From the NCBI RefSeq assembly GCF_014656095.1, contig NZ_BNBT01000055.1, positions 1 through 49,154 of the forward strand: a DNA stretch of 49,154 nt, read 5' to 3'. How positions within the stretch are numbered: position 1 is the stretch's first letter; every line of letters begins with the position of its first letter. Both the position numbers and the translations under genes were made by a program. The notes beneath the pieces are model-generated. The model searched no databases and had not been told where the DNA came from. It was given only the letters and a program-made list of their open reading frames with translations. Source of the DNA: Streptomyces longispororuber. GTDB lineage: Bacteria; Actinomycetota; Actinomycetes; Streptomycetales; Streptomycetaceae. Shown here piece by piece: positions 7,172 through 15,576 of this stretch.

Positions 7172-9271
7172 GTGACCCGCAGCGTGTACGTGACCGGGAT
7201 CGACCGTGGCGACGGCCGCCAGGTCGTCGAGCTGGGAGTCATGGAGCTCCTGACCCGCCAGGTCGACCGGGTGGGCGTCTTCCGCCCGCTCGTCCACGAC
7301 GGCCCCGACCGCCTCTTCGAGCTGCTGCGCGCCCGCTACCGGCTCGCGCAGGACCCCGCGTCGGTGTACGGCATGGACTACCACGAGGCGTCCGCGCTCC
7401 AGGCCGAGCAGGGCACGGACGAGCTGGTCTCCCGGCTCGTCGACCGCTTCCACAAGGTGGCGCGCGACTACGACGTGGTGCTCGTGCTCGGCACCGACTT
7501 CGCCGCCACCCAGCTCCCGGACGAGCTGGCGCTCAACGCGCGGCTCGCGAACGAGTTCGGCGCCTCGGTGCTGCCCGTCGTCGGCGGCAAGAACCAGAGC
7601 GCCGAGTCGGTCTGCGCCGAGACCCGCAACGCGTACCGCGCCTACGACGGCCTGGGCTGCGACGTCCTCGCCATGGTCACCAACCGCGTCGCCCCGGCCG
7701 ACCGCGACGAGATCCACCAGGGCCTCGCGACCCTGCTGCCGGTCCCCTGCCACGTGCTGCCCGACGAGCCCGCCCTGGCCGCGCCGACCGTCTCGCAGAT
7801 CACGCACGCGCTCGGCGGCGAGGTGCTCCTCGGCGACGACTCGGGCCTGGCCAGGGACGCCCTCGACTTCGTCTTCGGCGGCGCCATGCTGCCGAACTTC
7901 CTGAACGCCCTGACCCCGGGCTGCATGGTCGTCACCCCCGGCGACCGCGCGGACCTGGTCGTCGGCGCGCTCGCCGCGCACAGCGCGGGCACCCCGCCGA
8001 TCGCGGGCGTGCTGCTCACCCTGAACGAGCGGCCCGGCCCCGAGATCCTGCGCCTCGCGGACCGGCTCGCGCCCGGCACGCCCGTGATCGCCGTCTCCGG
8101 CGGCTCCTTCCCGACCGCGGCCGAGCTGTTCGCCCTGGAGGGCAAGCTGAACGCGGCGACGCCGCGCAAGGCGGAGACGGCCCTCGGCCTCTTCGAGCGG
8201 TACACCGACACCGCCGACCTGACCCGGCGCCTGTCGGTGTTCGGCAGCGACCGGGTCACGCCGATGATGTTCGAGCACAAGCTCCTGGAGCGGGCCCGCG
8301 CCGACCGCCGCCGCGTCGTGCTGCCCGAGGGTACCGAGGAGCGCGTGCTGCGCGCCGCGGACGTGCTGCTGCGCCGCGGCGTGTGCGACCTGACGCTGCT
8401 CGGCCCCACGGAGACCATCCGCAAGAAGGCCGCCGACCTCGGCATCGACCTCGCCGACTCGCAGCTCGTCGACCCGCACACGTCCGAGCTGCGGCAGGGC
8501 TTCGCCGAGGAGTACGCCCGGCTGCGCGCCCACAAGGGCGTGACCGTGGAGCTGGCGTACGACGTCGTGGCGGACGTCAACTACTTCGGCACGCTGATGG
8601 TCCAGGGCGGCCTCGCCGACGGCATGGTCTCCGGCTCGGTGCACTCCACGGCCGCGACGATCCGGCCCGCCTTCGAGATCATCAAGACCAGGCCCGCGGC
8701 GTCGATCGTGTCGTCCGTGTTCTTCATGTGCCTGGCCGACAAGGTCCTCGTGTACGGCGACTGCGCCGTCAACCCGGACCCGAACGCGGCGCAGCTCGCG
8801 GACATCGCCATCCAGTCGGCGACCACGGCCGCGCAGTTCGGCGTCGAGCCGCGCATCGCGATGCTGTCGTACTCCACCGGCACCTCCGGCTCGGGCGCCG
8901 ACGTCGACAAGGTCCGCGAGGCCACCGAGCTGGTCCGCGACCGGCGCCCGGACCTGAAGATCGAGGGGCCGATCCAGTACGACGCCGCCGTCGAGCCCTC
9001 GGTCGCGGCCACCAAGCTGCCGGAGTCCGACGTCGCGGGCCAGGCCAGCGTGCTGATCTTCCCGGACCTGAACACCGGCAACAACACCTACAAGGCCGTG
9101 CAGCGCTCGGCCGGCGCGATCGCCGTCGGCCCGGTGCTCCAGGGCCTGCGCAAGCCCGTGAACGACCTGTCCCGCGGCGCGCTCGTCCAGGACATCGTCA
9201 ACACGGTCGCCATCACGGCGATCCAGTCCCAGTCCCAGACTCAGTCCCAGACCCAGTCCCCCGCCTCGTGA
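7172..9271 (+). CDS. pta: Phosphate acetyltransferase, long form
   Basis: Interconverts acetyl-CoA plus phosphate with acetyl phosphate plus CoA, the first step of the Pta-AckA acetate pathway. The 699-aa length fits the long class. It has an N-terminal BioD/AAA-like region (residues 1 to about 200, beginning RSVYVTGIDRGDGRQVVELG), a DRTGG-like middle region (about 215-320) and a C-terminal catalytic PTA domain (about 370-690, starting MFEHKLLERARADRRRVVLP). Conserved GLADGMVSGS, LSYSTGTSGSG and FPDLNTGNNTYKAVQR are present. The tail SQSQTQSQTQSPAS is low-complexity and probably disordered. GTG 7172 follows a GGAG at 7161. ackA follows closely. Confidence 0.95.
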   Translation: MTRSVYVTGIDRGDGRQVVELGVMELLTRQVDRVGVFRPLVHDGPDRLFELLRARYRLAQDPASVYGMDYHEASALQAEQGTDELVSRLVDRFHKVARDYDVVLVLGTDFAATQLPDELALNARLANEFGASVLPVVGGKNQSAESVCAETRNAYRAYDGLGCDVLAMVTNRVAPADRDEIHQGLATLLPVPCHVLPDEPALAAPTVSQITHALGGEVLLGDDSGLARDALDFVFGGAMLPNFLNALTPGCMVVTPGDRADLVVGALAAHSAGTPPIAGVLLTLNERPGPEILRLADRLAPGTPVIAVSGGSFPTAAELFALEGKLNAATPRKAETALGLFERYTDTADLTRRLSVFGSDRVTPMMFEHKLLERARADRRRVVLPEGTEERVLRAADVLLRRGVCDLTLLGPTETIRKKAADLGIDLADSQLVDPHTSELRQGFAEEYARLRAHKGVTVELAYDVVADVNYFGTLMVQGGLADGMVSGSVHSTAATIRPAFEIIKTRPAASIVSSVFFMCLADKVLVYGDCAVNPDPNAAQLADIAIQSATTAAQFGVEPRIAMLSYSTGTSGSGADVDKVREATELVRDRRPDLKIEGPIQYDAAVEPSVAATKLPESDVAGQASVLIFPDLNTGNNTYKAVQRSAGAIAVGPVLQGLRKPVNDLSRGALVQDIVNTVAITAIQSQSQTQSQTQSPAS

Positions 9272-9306
9272 CCGGCCCCCGCCCCTCACCAGAAAGCACT
9301 TCCTCC

Positions 9307-10515
<1,209 letters not shown>

Positions 10516-10537
10516 GCAACCACCCGCCCATTTGTAG

Positions 10538-10560
10538 ATTCCGCCAGACGGAATATTCCG
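10538..10560. promoter_or_regulatory. Triple half-site dyad upstream of pyk
   Basis: Three copies of one hexamer are arranged ATTCCG (10538-10543), CGGAAT (10549-10554), ATTCCG (10555-10560). The last two form a perfect 12-bp palindrome, CGGAATATTCCG. The array covers the position expected for the -35 element of pyk, so a bound protein would affect initiation. The regulator is unknown. Confidence 0.6.
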
Positions 10561-10576
10561 TAGCGAAACAAACCGA

Positions 10577-10591
10577 TAGGATCGCCCCATG
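10577..10591 (+). promoter_or_regulatory. -10 element of pyk, probably leaderless
   Basis: TAGGAT at 10577-10582 lies 6 nt before the ATG at 10589, and no ribosome binding site is present. A leaderless or nearly leaderless transcript is expected. Confidence 0.55.
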
Positions 10592-12019
10592 CGCCGTTCC
10601 AAAATCGTCTGCACCCTGGGCCCCGCCGTCGACTCCGAGGACCAGCTCGTCTCGCTGATCGAGGCCGGCATGAACGTGGCCCGCTTCAACTTCAGTCACG
10701 GCACGCACGCCGAGCACCAGGGGCGGTACGACCGCGTCCGCGCCGCCGCGGAGCGCACCGGCCGCGCCATCGGCGTCCTCGCCGACCTCCAGGGCCCGAA
10801 GATCCGCCTGGAGACCTTCGCCGAGGGCCCGGTCGAGCTGGTGCGCGGTGACGAGTTCACCATCACCACCGAGGACGTGCCCGGCGACAAGTCGATCTGC
10901 GGGACGACGTACAAGGGCCTGCCCGGCGACGTCTCCAAGGGCGACCAGGTCCTGATCAACGACGGCAACGTCGAGCTGAAGGTCGTCGAGGTCGACGGCC
11001 CGCGCGTGAAGACGATCGTCGTCGAGGGCGGCGTCATCTCGGACCACAAGGGCATCAACCTGCCCGGCGCGGCCGTGAACGTGCCCGCCCTGTCCGAGAA
11101 GGACATCGACGACCTGCGCTTCGCCCTGAACATGGGCTGCGACCTGGTCGCGCTCTCCTTCGTCCGGGACGCCGACGACGTCAAGGACGTCCACCGCGTC
11201 ATGGACGAGGTCGGCCGCCGCGTCCCGGTCGTCGCCAAGGTGGAGAAGCCGCAGGCGGTGGCGAACATGGAGGCCGTCGTGGCGGCGTTCGACGGCGTCA
11301 TGGTCGCGCGCGGCGACCTGGCCGTCGAGTACCCCCTCGAAAAGGTCCCGATGGTGCAGAAGCGCCTCGTGGAGATGTGCCGCCGCAACGCCAAGCCGGT
11401 GATCGTCGCGACCCAGATGATGGAGTCGATGATCACCAACTCCCGCCCCACGCGCGCCGAGGCGTCCGACGTCGCCAACGCGATCCTGGACGGCGCGGAC
11501 GCGGTGATGCTGTCGGCCGAGTCCAGCGTCGGCGCGTACCCGATCGAGACGGTCAAGACCATGTCGAAGATCGTCACGGCGGCCGAGGAGGAGCTGCTCT
11601 CCAAGGGCCTCCAGCCGCTCGTGCCCGGCAAGAAGCCGCGTACGCAGGGCGGTTCGGTGGCCCGTGCCGCCGCCGAGATCGCGGACTTCCTGGGCGGCAA
11701 GGCCCTGGTGGCCTTCACCAAGTCCGGTGACACCGCCCGCCGTCTGTCCCGCTACCGCGCGGCCCAGCCGATCCTGGCCTTCACCACCGACCAGGAGACG
11801 CGCAACCAGCTCGCGCTGAGCTGGGGTGTGGAGTCCTTCGTCGTGCCGCACGTGGACAACACCGACGCGATGGTCGAACTCGTCGACGCCGAGCTGCTGA
11901 AGCTGCAGCGCTACAACGAGGGCGACACCATGGTCATCACCGCCGGTTCGCCCCCCGGCGTCCCCGGCACCACGAACATGGTCCGGGTCCACCACCTGGG
12001 CAACGGCTGCCGCGACTGA
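10589..12019 (+). CDS. pyk: Pyruvate kinase
   Basis: Last step of glycolysis: phosphoenolpyruvate plus ADP to pyruvate plus ATP. The 476-aa protein has the N-terminal RRSKIVCTLGPA, the NFSHG loop near residue 35, the TIM-barrel catalytic stretch VVAKVEKPQAVANMEAVVAA leading into VARGDLAVEYPLEKVP, and ATQMMESMITNSRPTRAEASDVANA-type helix motifs. The C-terminal regulatory domain ends in TNMVRVHHLG. Length is normal. It follows ackA by 73 bp but has its own promoter signals. It is convergent with the secreted-protein gene at 12108, with a large palindrome between them. S. coelicolor has two pyk genes; this position corresponds to the one beside ackA. Confidence 0.95.
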   Translation: MRRSKIVCTLGPAVDSEDQLVSLIEAGMNVARFNFSHGTHAEHQGRYDRVRAAAERTGRAIGVLADLQGPKIRLETFAEGPVELVRGDEFTITTEDVPGDKSICGTTYKGLPGDVSKGDQVLINDGNVELKVVEVDGPRVKTIVVEGGVISDHKGINLPGAAVNVPALSEKDIDDLRFALNMGCDLVALSFVRDADDVKDVHRVMDEVGRRVPVVAKVEKPQAVANMEAVVAAFDGVMVARGDLAVEYPLEKVPMVQKRLVEMCRRNAKPVIVATQMMESMITNSRPTRAEASDVANAILDGADAVMLSAESSVGAYPIETVKTMSKIVTAAEEELLSKGLQPLVPGKKPRTQGGSVARAAAEIADFLGGKALVAFTKSGDTARRLSRYRAAQPILAFTTDQETRNQLALSWGVESFVVPHVDNTDAMVELVDAELLKLQRYNEGDTMVITAGSPPGVPGTTNMVRVHHLGNGCRD

Positions 12020-12039
12020 CGTCGTCCGTACGACCGCAC

Positions 12040-12073
12040 GAGGAGGGCGCCCCCGGCCGGGGGCGCCCTCCTC
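12040..12073. terminator. Bidirectional terminator, 34-bp perfect palindrome
   Basis: A perfect palindrome spans 12040-12073 (17-bp arms, core GCCCCCGGCCGGGGGC). It sits midway between the convergent stops of pyk (12019) and the minus-strand gene ending at 12108. There is no T-run on either strand, as is common for GC-rich Streptomyces terminators. Confidence 0.8.
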
Positions 12074-12107
12074 CGCCGTTCGGTGTCCGTGGGTGCTCGG
12101 CCGCCGT

Positions 12108-13454
12108 TCAGTCGGTGATCGACTGGTGCAGGCCCGGGATGGTGAGGGTGCCGCCGAACTGGCCCGCCTGCTGGACCTTCACGTGCGTGAAATAGATCAG
12201 CGGGATGTTCAGCGGCGGCGGGTGCTCGGGGTCGAAGGTCACCGGGATGAGCCCGAAGAGGTTGCCGGAGATGCGCTCCGTGTACATCGTCGTGGCGCCG
12301 TCGGTGATCGTGGACGTGGAGCCCTTGGCCGCCTGCACGTGGTACGTCTTCCCTGCCGGACCGGCGACGCTCTGGTGCAGGTCCCCGATCTCCGTGCCGG
12401 CGTTGACGACGTACTTCAGCGCCTGCTTGGTCCGGCCGTCGGGCATCGTCAGGTTCACCACGCCCTGGTAGTCCGCCCCCTTGAGCAGCAGGGAGCTGGC
12501 CTCCAGGTGCCAGGGCTGGTCCGGGATCGGCACGGGCGTCCGCTCGTCGTCGCCCTCGACCTTCTTCTCCACGACGCAGGGGAACGGCTTCTTGCCGTCC
12601 TCGTCGGGGGCCGTGGGGTCCTCGGGCTGCTCGGAGTCCTCACGCTGCCGGGGCTGCTTGCGGTCCTCGGACTCCTTCGGCTCTGCGGGGGCCTTGGGGG
12701 TCTTGGAGGCTTTGGTGTCCTTGGTGTCCTTGGTGTCCTTGGCGTCCTTGGCGTCCTTGGCGTCTTCAGGGTCTTGGGACCGCTGCTGGGGCTGCCGCCC
12801 GGGCTTCCGGGTCTCGTCCCGGGTGTCCGCCCGGCCGGATGGCTCGGGGGCCGGTGACGTCGTCCGCGGCTCCTTCTCCTCCCGCTCCCGAGGGGTCAGG
12901 AGGTCCTTGAGGGCCTTGCCGACGCCCAACGGGTCCAAGGGGTTCGCGGGCTCGGAGGGCTCCGGGTCGGGGGCCTTCCTGTGCGGGGCCTTGCTTTCCG
13001 GGGCCTCGTCGTCAGGGGTCTTGGTCTCAGGGGCCTCAGTGGGCGGGGCCTCGGTGTCGGGCCTCCTGGTCTCGGGCACCTTGTCGGGCGTCTTCGTACC
13101 GCCCTTGTCCCGGGGGTGCTCGGCCCTCTTCCCGCCGCGCCCGGCGTCCCGCCCGGCCCCGTCCCGGGAGGGCTTCCTCGCGGTGTCCTTGTCGTCGTCC
13201 CCGGGCTGCTCGTCCGGGACCGTCACGCACGGCCCGTCGCGGAAGGGGTTCTTGGGGACGCCCGGCTTCGCCTGCGCGAGCTGCGGGGTCAGGCCCATGC
13301 CCATGAGGACGGCGGTGGGCATGGCCGCGAGGGCGATGGCCTTGCCGACGGGGACGCGCGTCAGCAGCGGCTTCCTCGGGGCCGCGTGGCGCGGCCCCGT
13401 TCTGCCCCGGGGCGTGACCGCGTCCGTCCCGCGGCGCACCTCGTCAGCCGGCAC
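12108..13454 (-). CDS. Secreted Lys/Asp/Pro-rich protein with conserved C-terminal domain
   Basis: A 448-aa exported protein of unknown function. The N-terminus has a long basic region, a hydrophobic core (AIALAAMPTAVLMGMGL) and a likely cleavage site after AQA. A short conserved piece (KNPFRDGPCVTVPDEQPGDD) leads into about 230 residues of low complexity rich in K, D, E, P and T, including TEAPPTEAPETK and a KDA/KDT run. The last 150 residues look folded (WHLEASSLLLKGADYQGVVN ... FTHVKVQQAGQFGGTLTIPG). The C-terminal half resembles the style of the DUF6230 protein, both ending in a short GxFxLxGLHxS-like motif. The GTG at 13454 overlaps the DUF6114 stop and has GGGAGG 4 nt upstream, so it is coupled. 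The linker may span the cell wall; this is inference. Confidence 0.75.
   Translation of the reverse strand: MPADEVRRGTDAVTPRGRTGPRHAAPRKPLLTRVPVGKAIALAAMPTAVLMGMGLTPQLAQAKPGVPKNPFRDGPCVTVPDEQPGDDDKDTARKPSRDGAGRDAGRGGKRAEHPRDKGGTKTPDKVPETRRPDTEAPPTEAPETKTPDDEAPESKAPHRKAPDPEPSEPANPLDPLGVGKALKDLLTPREREEKEPRTTSPAPEPSGRADTRDETRKPGRQPQQRSQDPEDAKDAKDAKDTKDTKDTKASKTPKAPAEPKESEDRKQPRQREDSEQPEDPTAPDEDGKKPFPCVVEKKVEGDDERTPVPIPDQPWHLEASSLLLKGADYQGVVNLTMPDGRTKQALKYVVNAGTEIGDLHQSVAGPAGKTYHVQAAKGSTSTITDGATTMYTERISGNLFGLIPVTFDPEHPPPLNIPLIYFTHVKVQQAGQFGGTLTIPGLHQSITD
12712..12765 (-). repeat. Six 9-bp tandem repeats inside the secreted-protein gene
   Basis: Six units of TTGGTGTCC or TTGGCGTCC (plus strand) encode the KDA/KDT run in the low-complexity linker. 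Three T-type units are followed by three C-type units. Copy number is likely to vary between strains by slippage. Confidence 0.85.
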
Positions 13455-13962
13455 GGTGCCTCCCGTTCGTCCCGTCGACCGGACCCGCTCCCGGGGCGTC
13501 GTCGGCCGGGCCGTCCGCCGCCTCGCGCGCGGCCGGCACCTTGGCGCGCCGCGCGGGCCGTACCGGCTTCTCGTACACCCAGGACACGCCGAGCGCGCCA
13601 CCGATGAGGGAGAGCAGGTAGCCCATGACGAAGCCGCCGAAGTTGGACACCACCAGCGAGACCAGGGCCAGGAGGATCGCCGCGACGCCCGCGAACACGC
13701 GGGACTGGGGCTGGAACCACATGGTCAGGCCGAGCACGATCAGCAGCACGCCGATGATCAGCGATCCGGCCCCGGCGGTGGTCGCCATCCGGATGGTCAT
13801 CGTGCCGAGCGTGAGGTTCGCGTACGGGAAATACATGATCGGGATGCCGCCGAGCAACGTCAGCAGGCCACCCCAGAACGGGCGCCGGCCGCGCCACCCT
13901 CGGAAACCCTGGCGCATCCGGCCGAGTTTGCCACCCAGGCCCACTTGCGCTTCGGCGCTCAT
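13444..13962 (-). CDS. DUF6114 family membrane protein
   Basis: A 172-aa membrane protein. After a basic N-terminus (LGRMRQGFRGWRGRRPFWGG) come about four hydrophobic segments: GLLTLLGGIPIMYFPYANL, AGAGSLIIGVLLIVLGLTMWF, VFAGVAAILLALVSLVVSNFG and GYLLSLIGGALGVSWVYE. A cytoplasmic Ala/Pro/Asp-rich tail follows. ATG 13962 is chosen because GAGGAG lies 9 nt upstream. A GTG at 14040 would add 26 residues but has no ribosome binding site. It lies between the DUF6230 gene and the secreted-protein gene on one strand and overlaps the latter. The three probably act together at the envelope. Biochemical function is unknown. Confidence 0.8.
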   Translation of the reverse strand: MSAEAQVGLGGKLGRMRQGFRGWRGRRPFWGGLLTLLGGIPIMYFPYANLTLGTMTIRMATTAGAGSLIIGVLLIVLGLTMWFQPQSRVFAGVAAILLALVSLVVSNFGGFVMGYLLSLIGGALGVSWVYEKPVRPARRAKVPAAREAADGPADDAPGAGPVDGTNGRHRAG

Positions 13963-14196
13963 GTCGTACAGCTCCTCGGGAAGGGCGTTCGGTTCTGTGT
14001 GTGCGGTGTCGGGCACGGGGACGGCTCGCGACGACGTCACGGTGTACGGCGCCCCCGCGCCCGGCCGTCCGGTGCGACGAGTGCTCAGCCGGTGAGGGCC
14101 TCGGCGCCGTCCTCGTCCGCGGCTCGACGGCCTCGCCGGGCCTCCGCGCCCACGACGGGCACGGAGCGGAGGAGACGTACGGGGGCGACGCGCCGG

Positions 14197-14230
14197 GAGA
14201 CGTGCGAAGAGACGTGCGGGGAGACGTGCG
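14197..14230. repeat. Three phased GAGACGTGCG direct repeats
   Basis: GAGACGTGCG begins at 14197, 14209 and 14221, exactly 12 bp apart, and a weaker GGAGACGTAC lies at 14171. The stretch is between the DUF6230 stop (14252) and the DUF6114 start (13962). It may be a regulator-binding array or a slippage product. Confidence 0.6.
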
Positions 14231-14251
14231 CGGACCGGGGCGTCATCCGTC

Positions 14252-14875
14252 TCAGTAGCACTCGTGCTTGCCCTTCTTGACCGACATGTGCAGGCCGGAG
14301 AGTTTGAAGGTGCCGGCCGTGGTGGCCCACGCGCGCTGCTTGACGTCGGTGAAGCGGACCTTCTCGGCCTGCTGGGCGAACGAGTCGGGGCGGTACTTCT
14401 TCTTGTCGCCCGGGTTCGGGCCGGGCCCCTTCGTCGTACGGTCGACCGAGACGCCGATGTCGATGTTGGTGAACTTCGCGTTGGCCTGCAGGTCGTCGGC
14501 GTCGATGTAGAGCCGCTTCGCGTAGACCCGCGGGCTGCCCTCGCCGCCGGCCGTCAGCTTCATCGACACGTTGCCGAACAGGGGGACCGGGACGACAACG
14601 GACTGGCACAGATTGCGGATCCGCGCCTCGTCCATGCCGACGACGGCGACGGGGCGGTCCTTGCCCGGGCCCTCGTCGAGCGCCCCGTACTGGACGAAGC
14701 CCGTGCCGTCGAGCTGCTTGGCCGTCACCTTGAACTGCTGGCCGGACACACTGAACGATGCCGCGAGCGCACCCTGCGAGAGGGCCACGCCTATCGCGGC
14801 CGACGCCGCGACGCTCGGCACCATGACCACGGCGAACCGCTTCCATCTGGTTCCGCCACGAGCCACGGATTCCAT
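14252..14875 (-). CDS. DUF6230 family secreted protein
   Basis: A 207-aa protein with a signal-type N-terminus (RWKRFAVVMVPSVAASAAIGVALSQGALAASF), probably cleaved near ALA-A. The mature part begins SFSVSGQQFKVTAKQLDGTG and contains TNIDIGVSVDRTTKG and the ending AGTFKLSGLHMSVKKGKHECY. An excellent ribosome binding site (AAGGAGG) precedes the ATG by 6 nt. This family is widespread in Streptomyces and usually sits beside a DUF6114 membrane protein, as here. The C-terminal GTFKLSGLHMSV resembles GTLTIPGLHQSI at the end of the 12108 gene product, so the two secreted proteins may share an ancestral module. Function is unknown. Confidence 0.82.
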   Translation of the reverse strand: MESVARGGTRWKRFAVVMVPSVAASAAIGVALSQGALAASFSVSGQQFKVTAKQLDGTGFVQYGALDEGPGKDRPVAVVGMDEARIRNLCQSVVVPVPLFGNVSMKLTAGGEGSPRVYAKRLYIDADDLQANAKFTNIDIGVSVDRTTKGPGPNPGDKKKYRPDSFAQQAEKVRFTDVKQRAWATTAGTFKLSGLHMSVKKGKHECY

Positions 14876-15250
14876 GACTTTCCTCCTTCTCGGACGTACA
14901 TCTCCGGCCCGTGCCGCTCCCTCACGGGCCGTACGGCCGGGCGGGGATGGGAGAAGTGCTACGTCCTCGGCCAGGAGAGCGCCGACGCCGTTGGGCGCAC
15001 CGCGCCTGAGTCACCGGCGATCACCTCCGAGCGACAACCACGGGCCGCGCCTGACGCGTCACGCACGGCCTGCCGGACGGGCCGCGCCACCTTCGGCGGC
15101 GGCGACCCCTTGTCCCGGACCGGCGACGGCGTCGCCGGACCACCCGGTGGGGACCCGTGGGACCCGTCTCCCGAATGGCGGCCGGGGTGCGGGGAACGGA
15201 CCGAGCGTGGCCGATCGTGGTGCATTCTGGGCGCCCGCACAAGGGGGATC

Positions 15251-15284
15251 GTTACTCACCGGTAACGCTCCGATAACCGCGGTT
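15251..15284. promoter_or_regulatory. Two adjacent dyads, probable operators
   Basis: GTTACTCACCGGTAAC (15251-15266) has GTTAC/GTAAC arms. It is followed 8 bp later by the perfect palindrome AACCGCGGTT (15275-15284). Their position, about 380 bp upstream of the DUF6230 start, allows a distal promoter with a long leader. The form suits TetR-like or LacI-like regulators. Confidence 0.5.
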
Positions 15285-15381
15285 CGACGGGGTGACACCG
15301 ACCAGCGACGGACGGTGCTGTCAAGAGATGGACGACATCCGGATATTGAGGAACAGAAACGGACAGAACACCGCCCTGGAC

Positions 15382-15437
15382 TTACTGCGAGTAACAGTGG
15401 CCGCGTTTGCCAAGATTTGGCAAAGCGCGGCCACTGT
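15382..15437. terminator. Short dyad plus long hairpin downstream of the thioredoxin gene
   Basis: TTACTGCGAGTAA (15382-15394, perfect arms) is followed by a hairpin over 15394-15437, with arms of about 20 nt, one unpaired base and a tiny GAT-type loop. It lies 140 bp past the stop of the thioredoxin/TPR gene (minus strand), where a terminator is expected. The absence of a T-run and the attached dyad leave a regulatory role open. Confidence 0.6.
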
Positions 15438-15576
15438 GGCACTGCCTGGACGAAGTTTCCCCTCAGGCACCACCAGCCCCGCCCCCGGGTGACCGGTCAG
15501 CGGACGGATCGGCACCCAGGACGGGGCAAAACCGGCGGAACGTCAGGGTCCGGACGGCTGGGGTCCGGAGGGTCGC

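Larger units (their letters stand above)
14876..15576. other. Intergenic region upstream of the DUF6230 gene (701 bp)
   Basis: No convincing gene. The proximal leader has an inverted repeat with 9-bp arms, CGGCCCGTG (14905-14913) and CACGGGCCG (14923-14931), just above the ribosome binding site. Two sharp dyads lie at 15251-15284, a third short dyad at 15382-15394 and a long hairpin at 15394-15437. The segment 15290-15420 is clearly less GC-rich than the genes. Confidence 0.6.

Noticed and set aside
6929..9289. 786-codon minus-strand frame across pta
   Set aside because: Antisense to pta, which has complete catalytic motifs; the frame is Gly/Arg/Val-rich without a recognisable start or domain.
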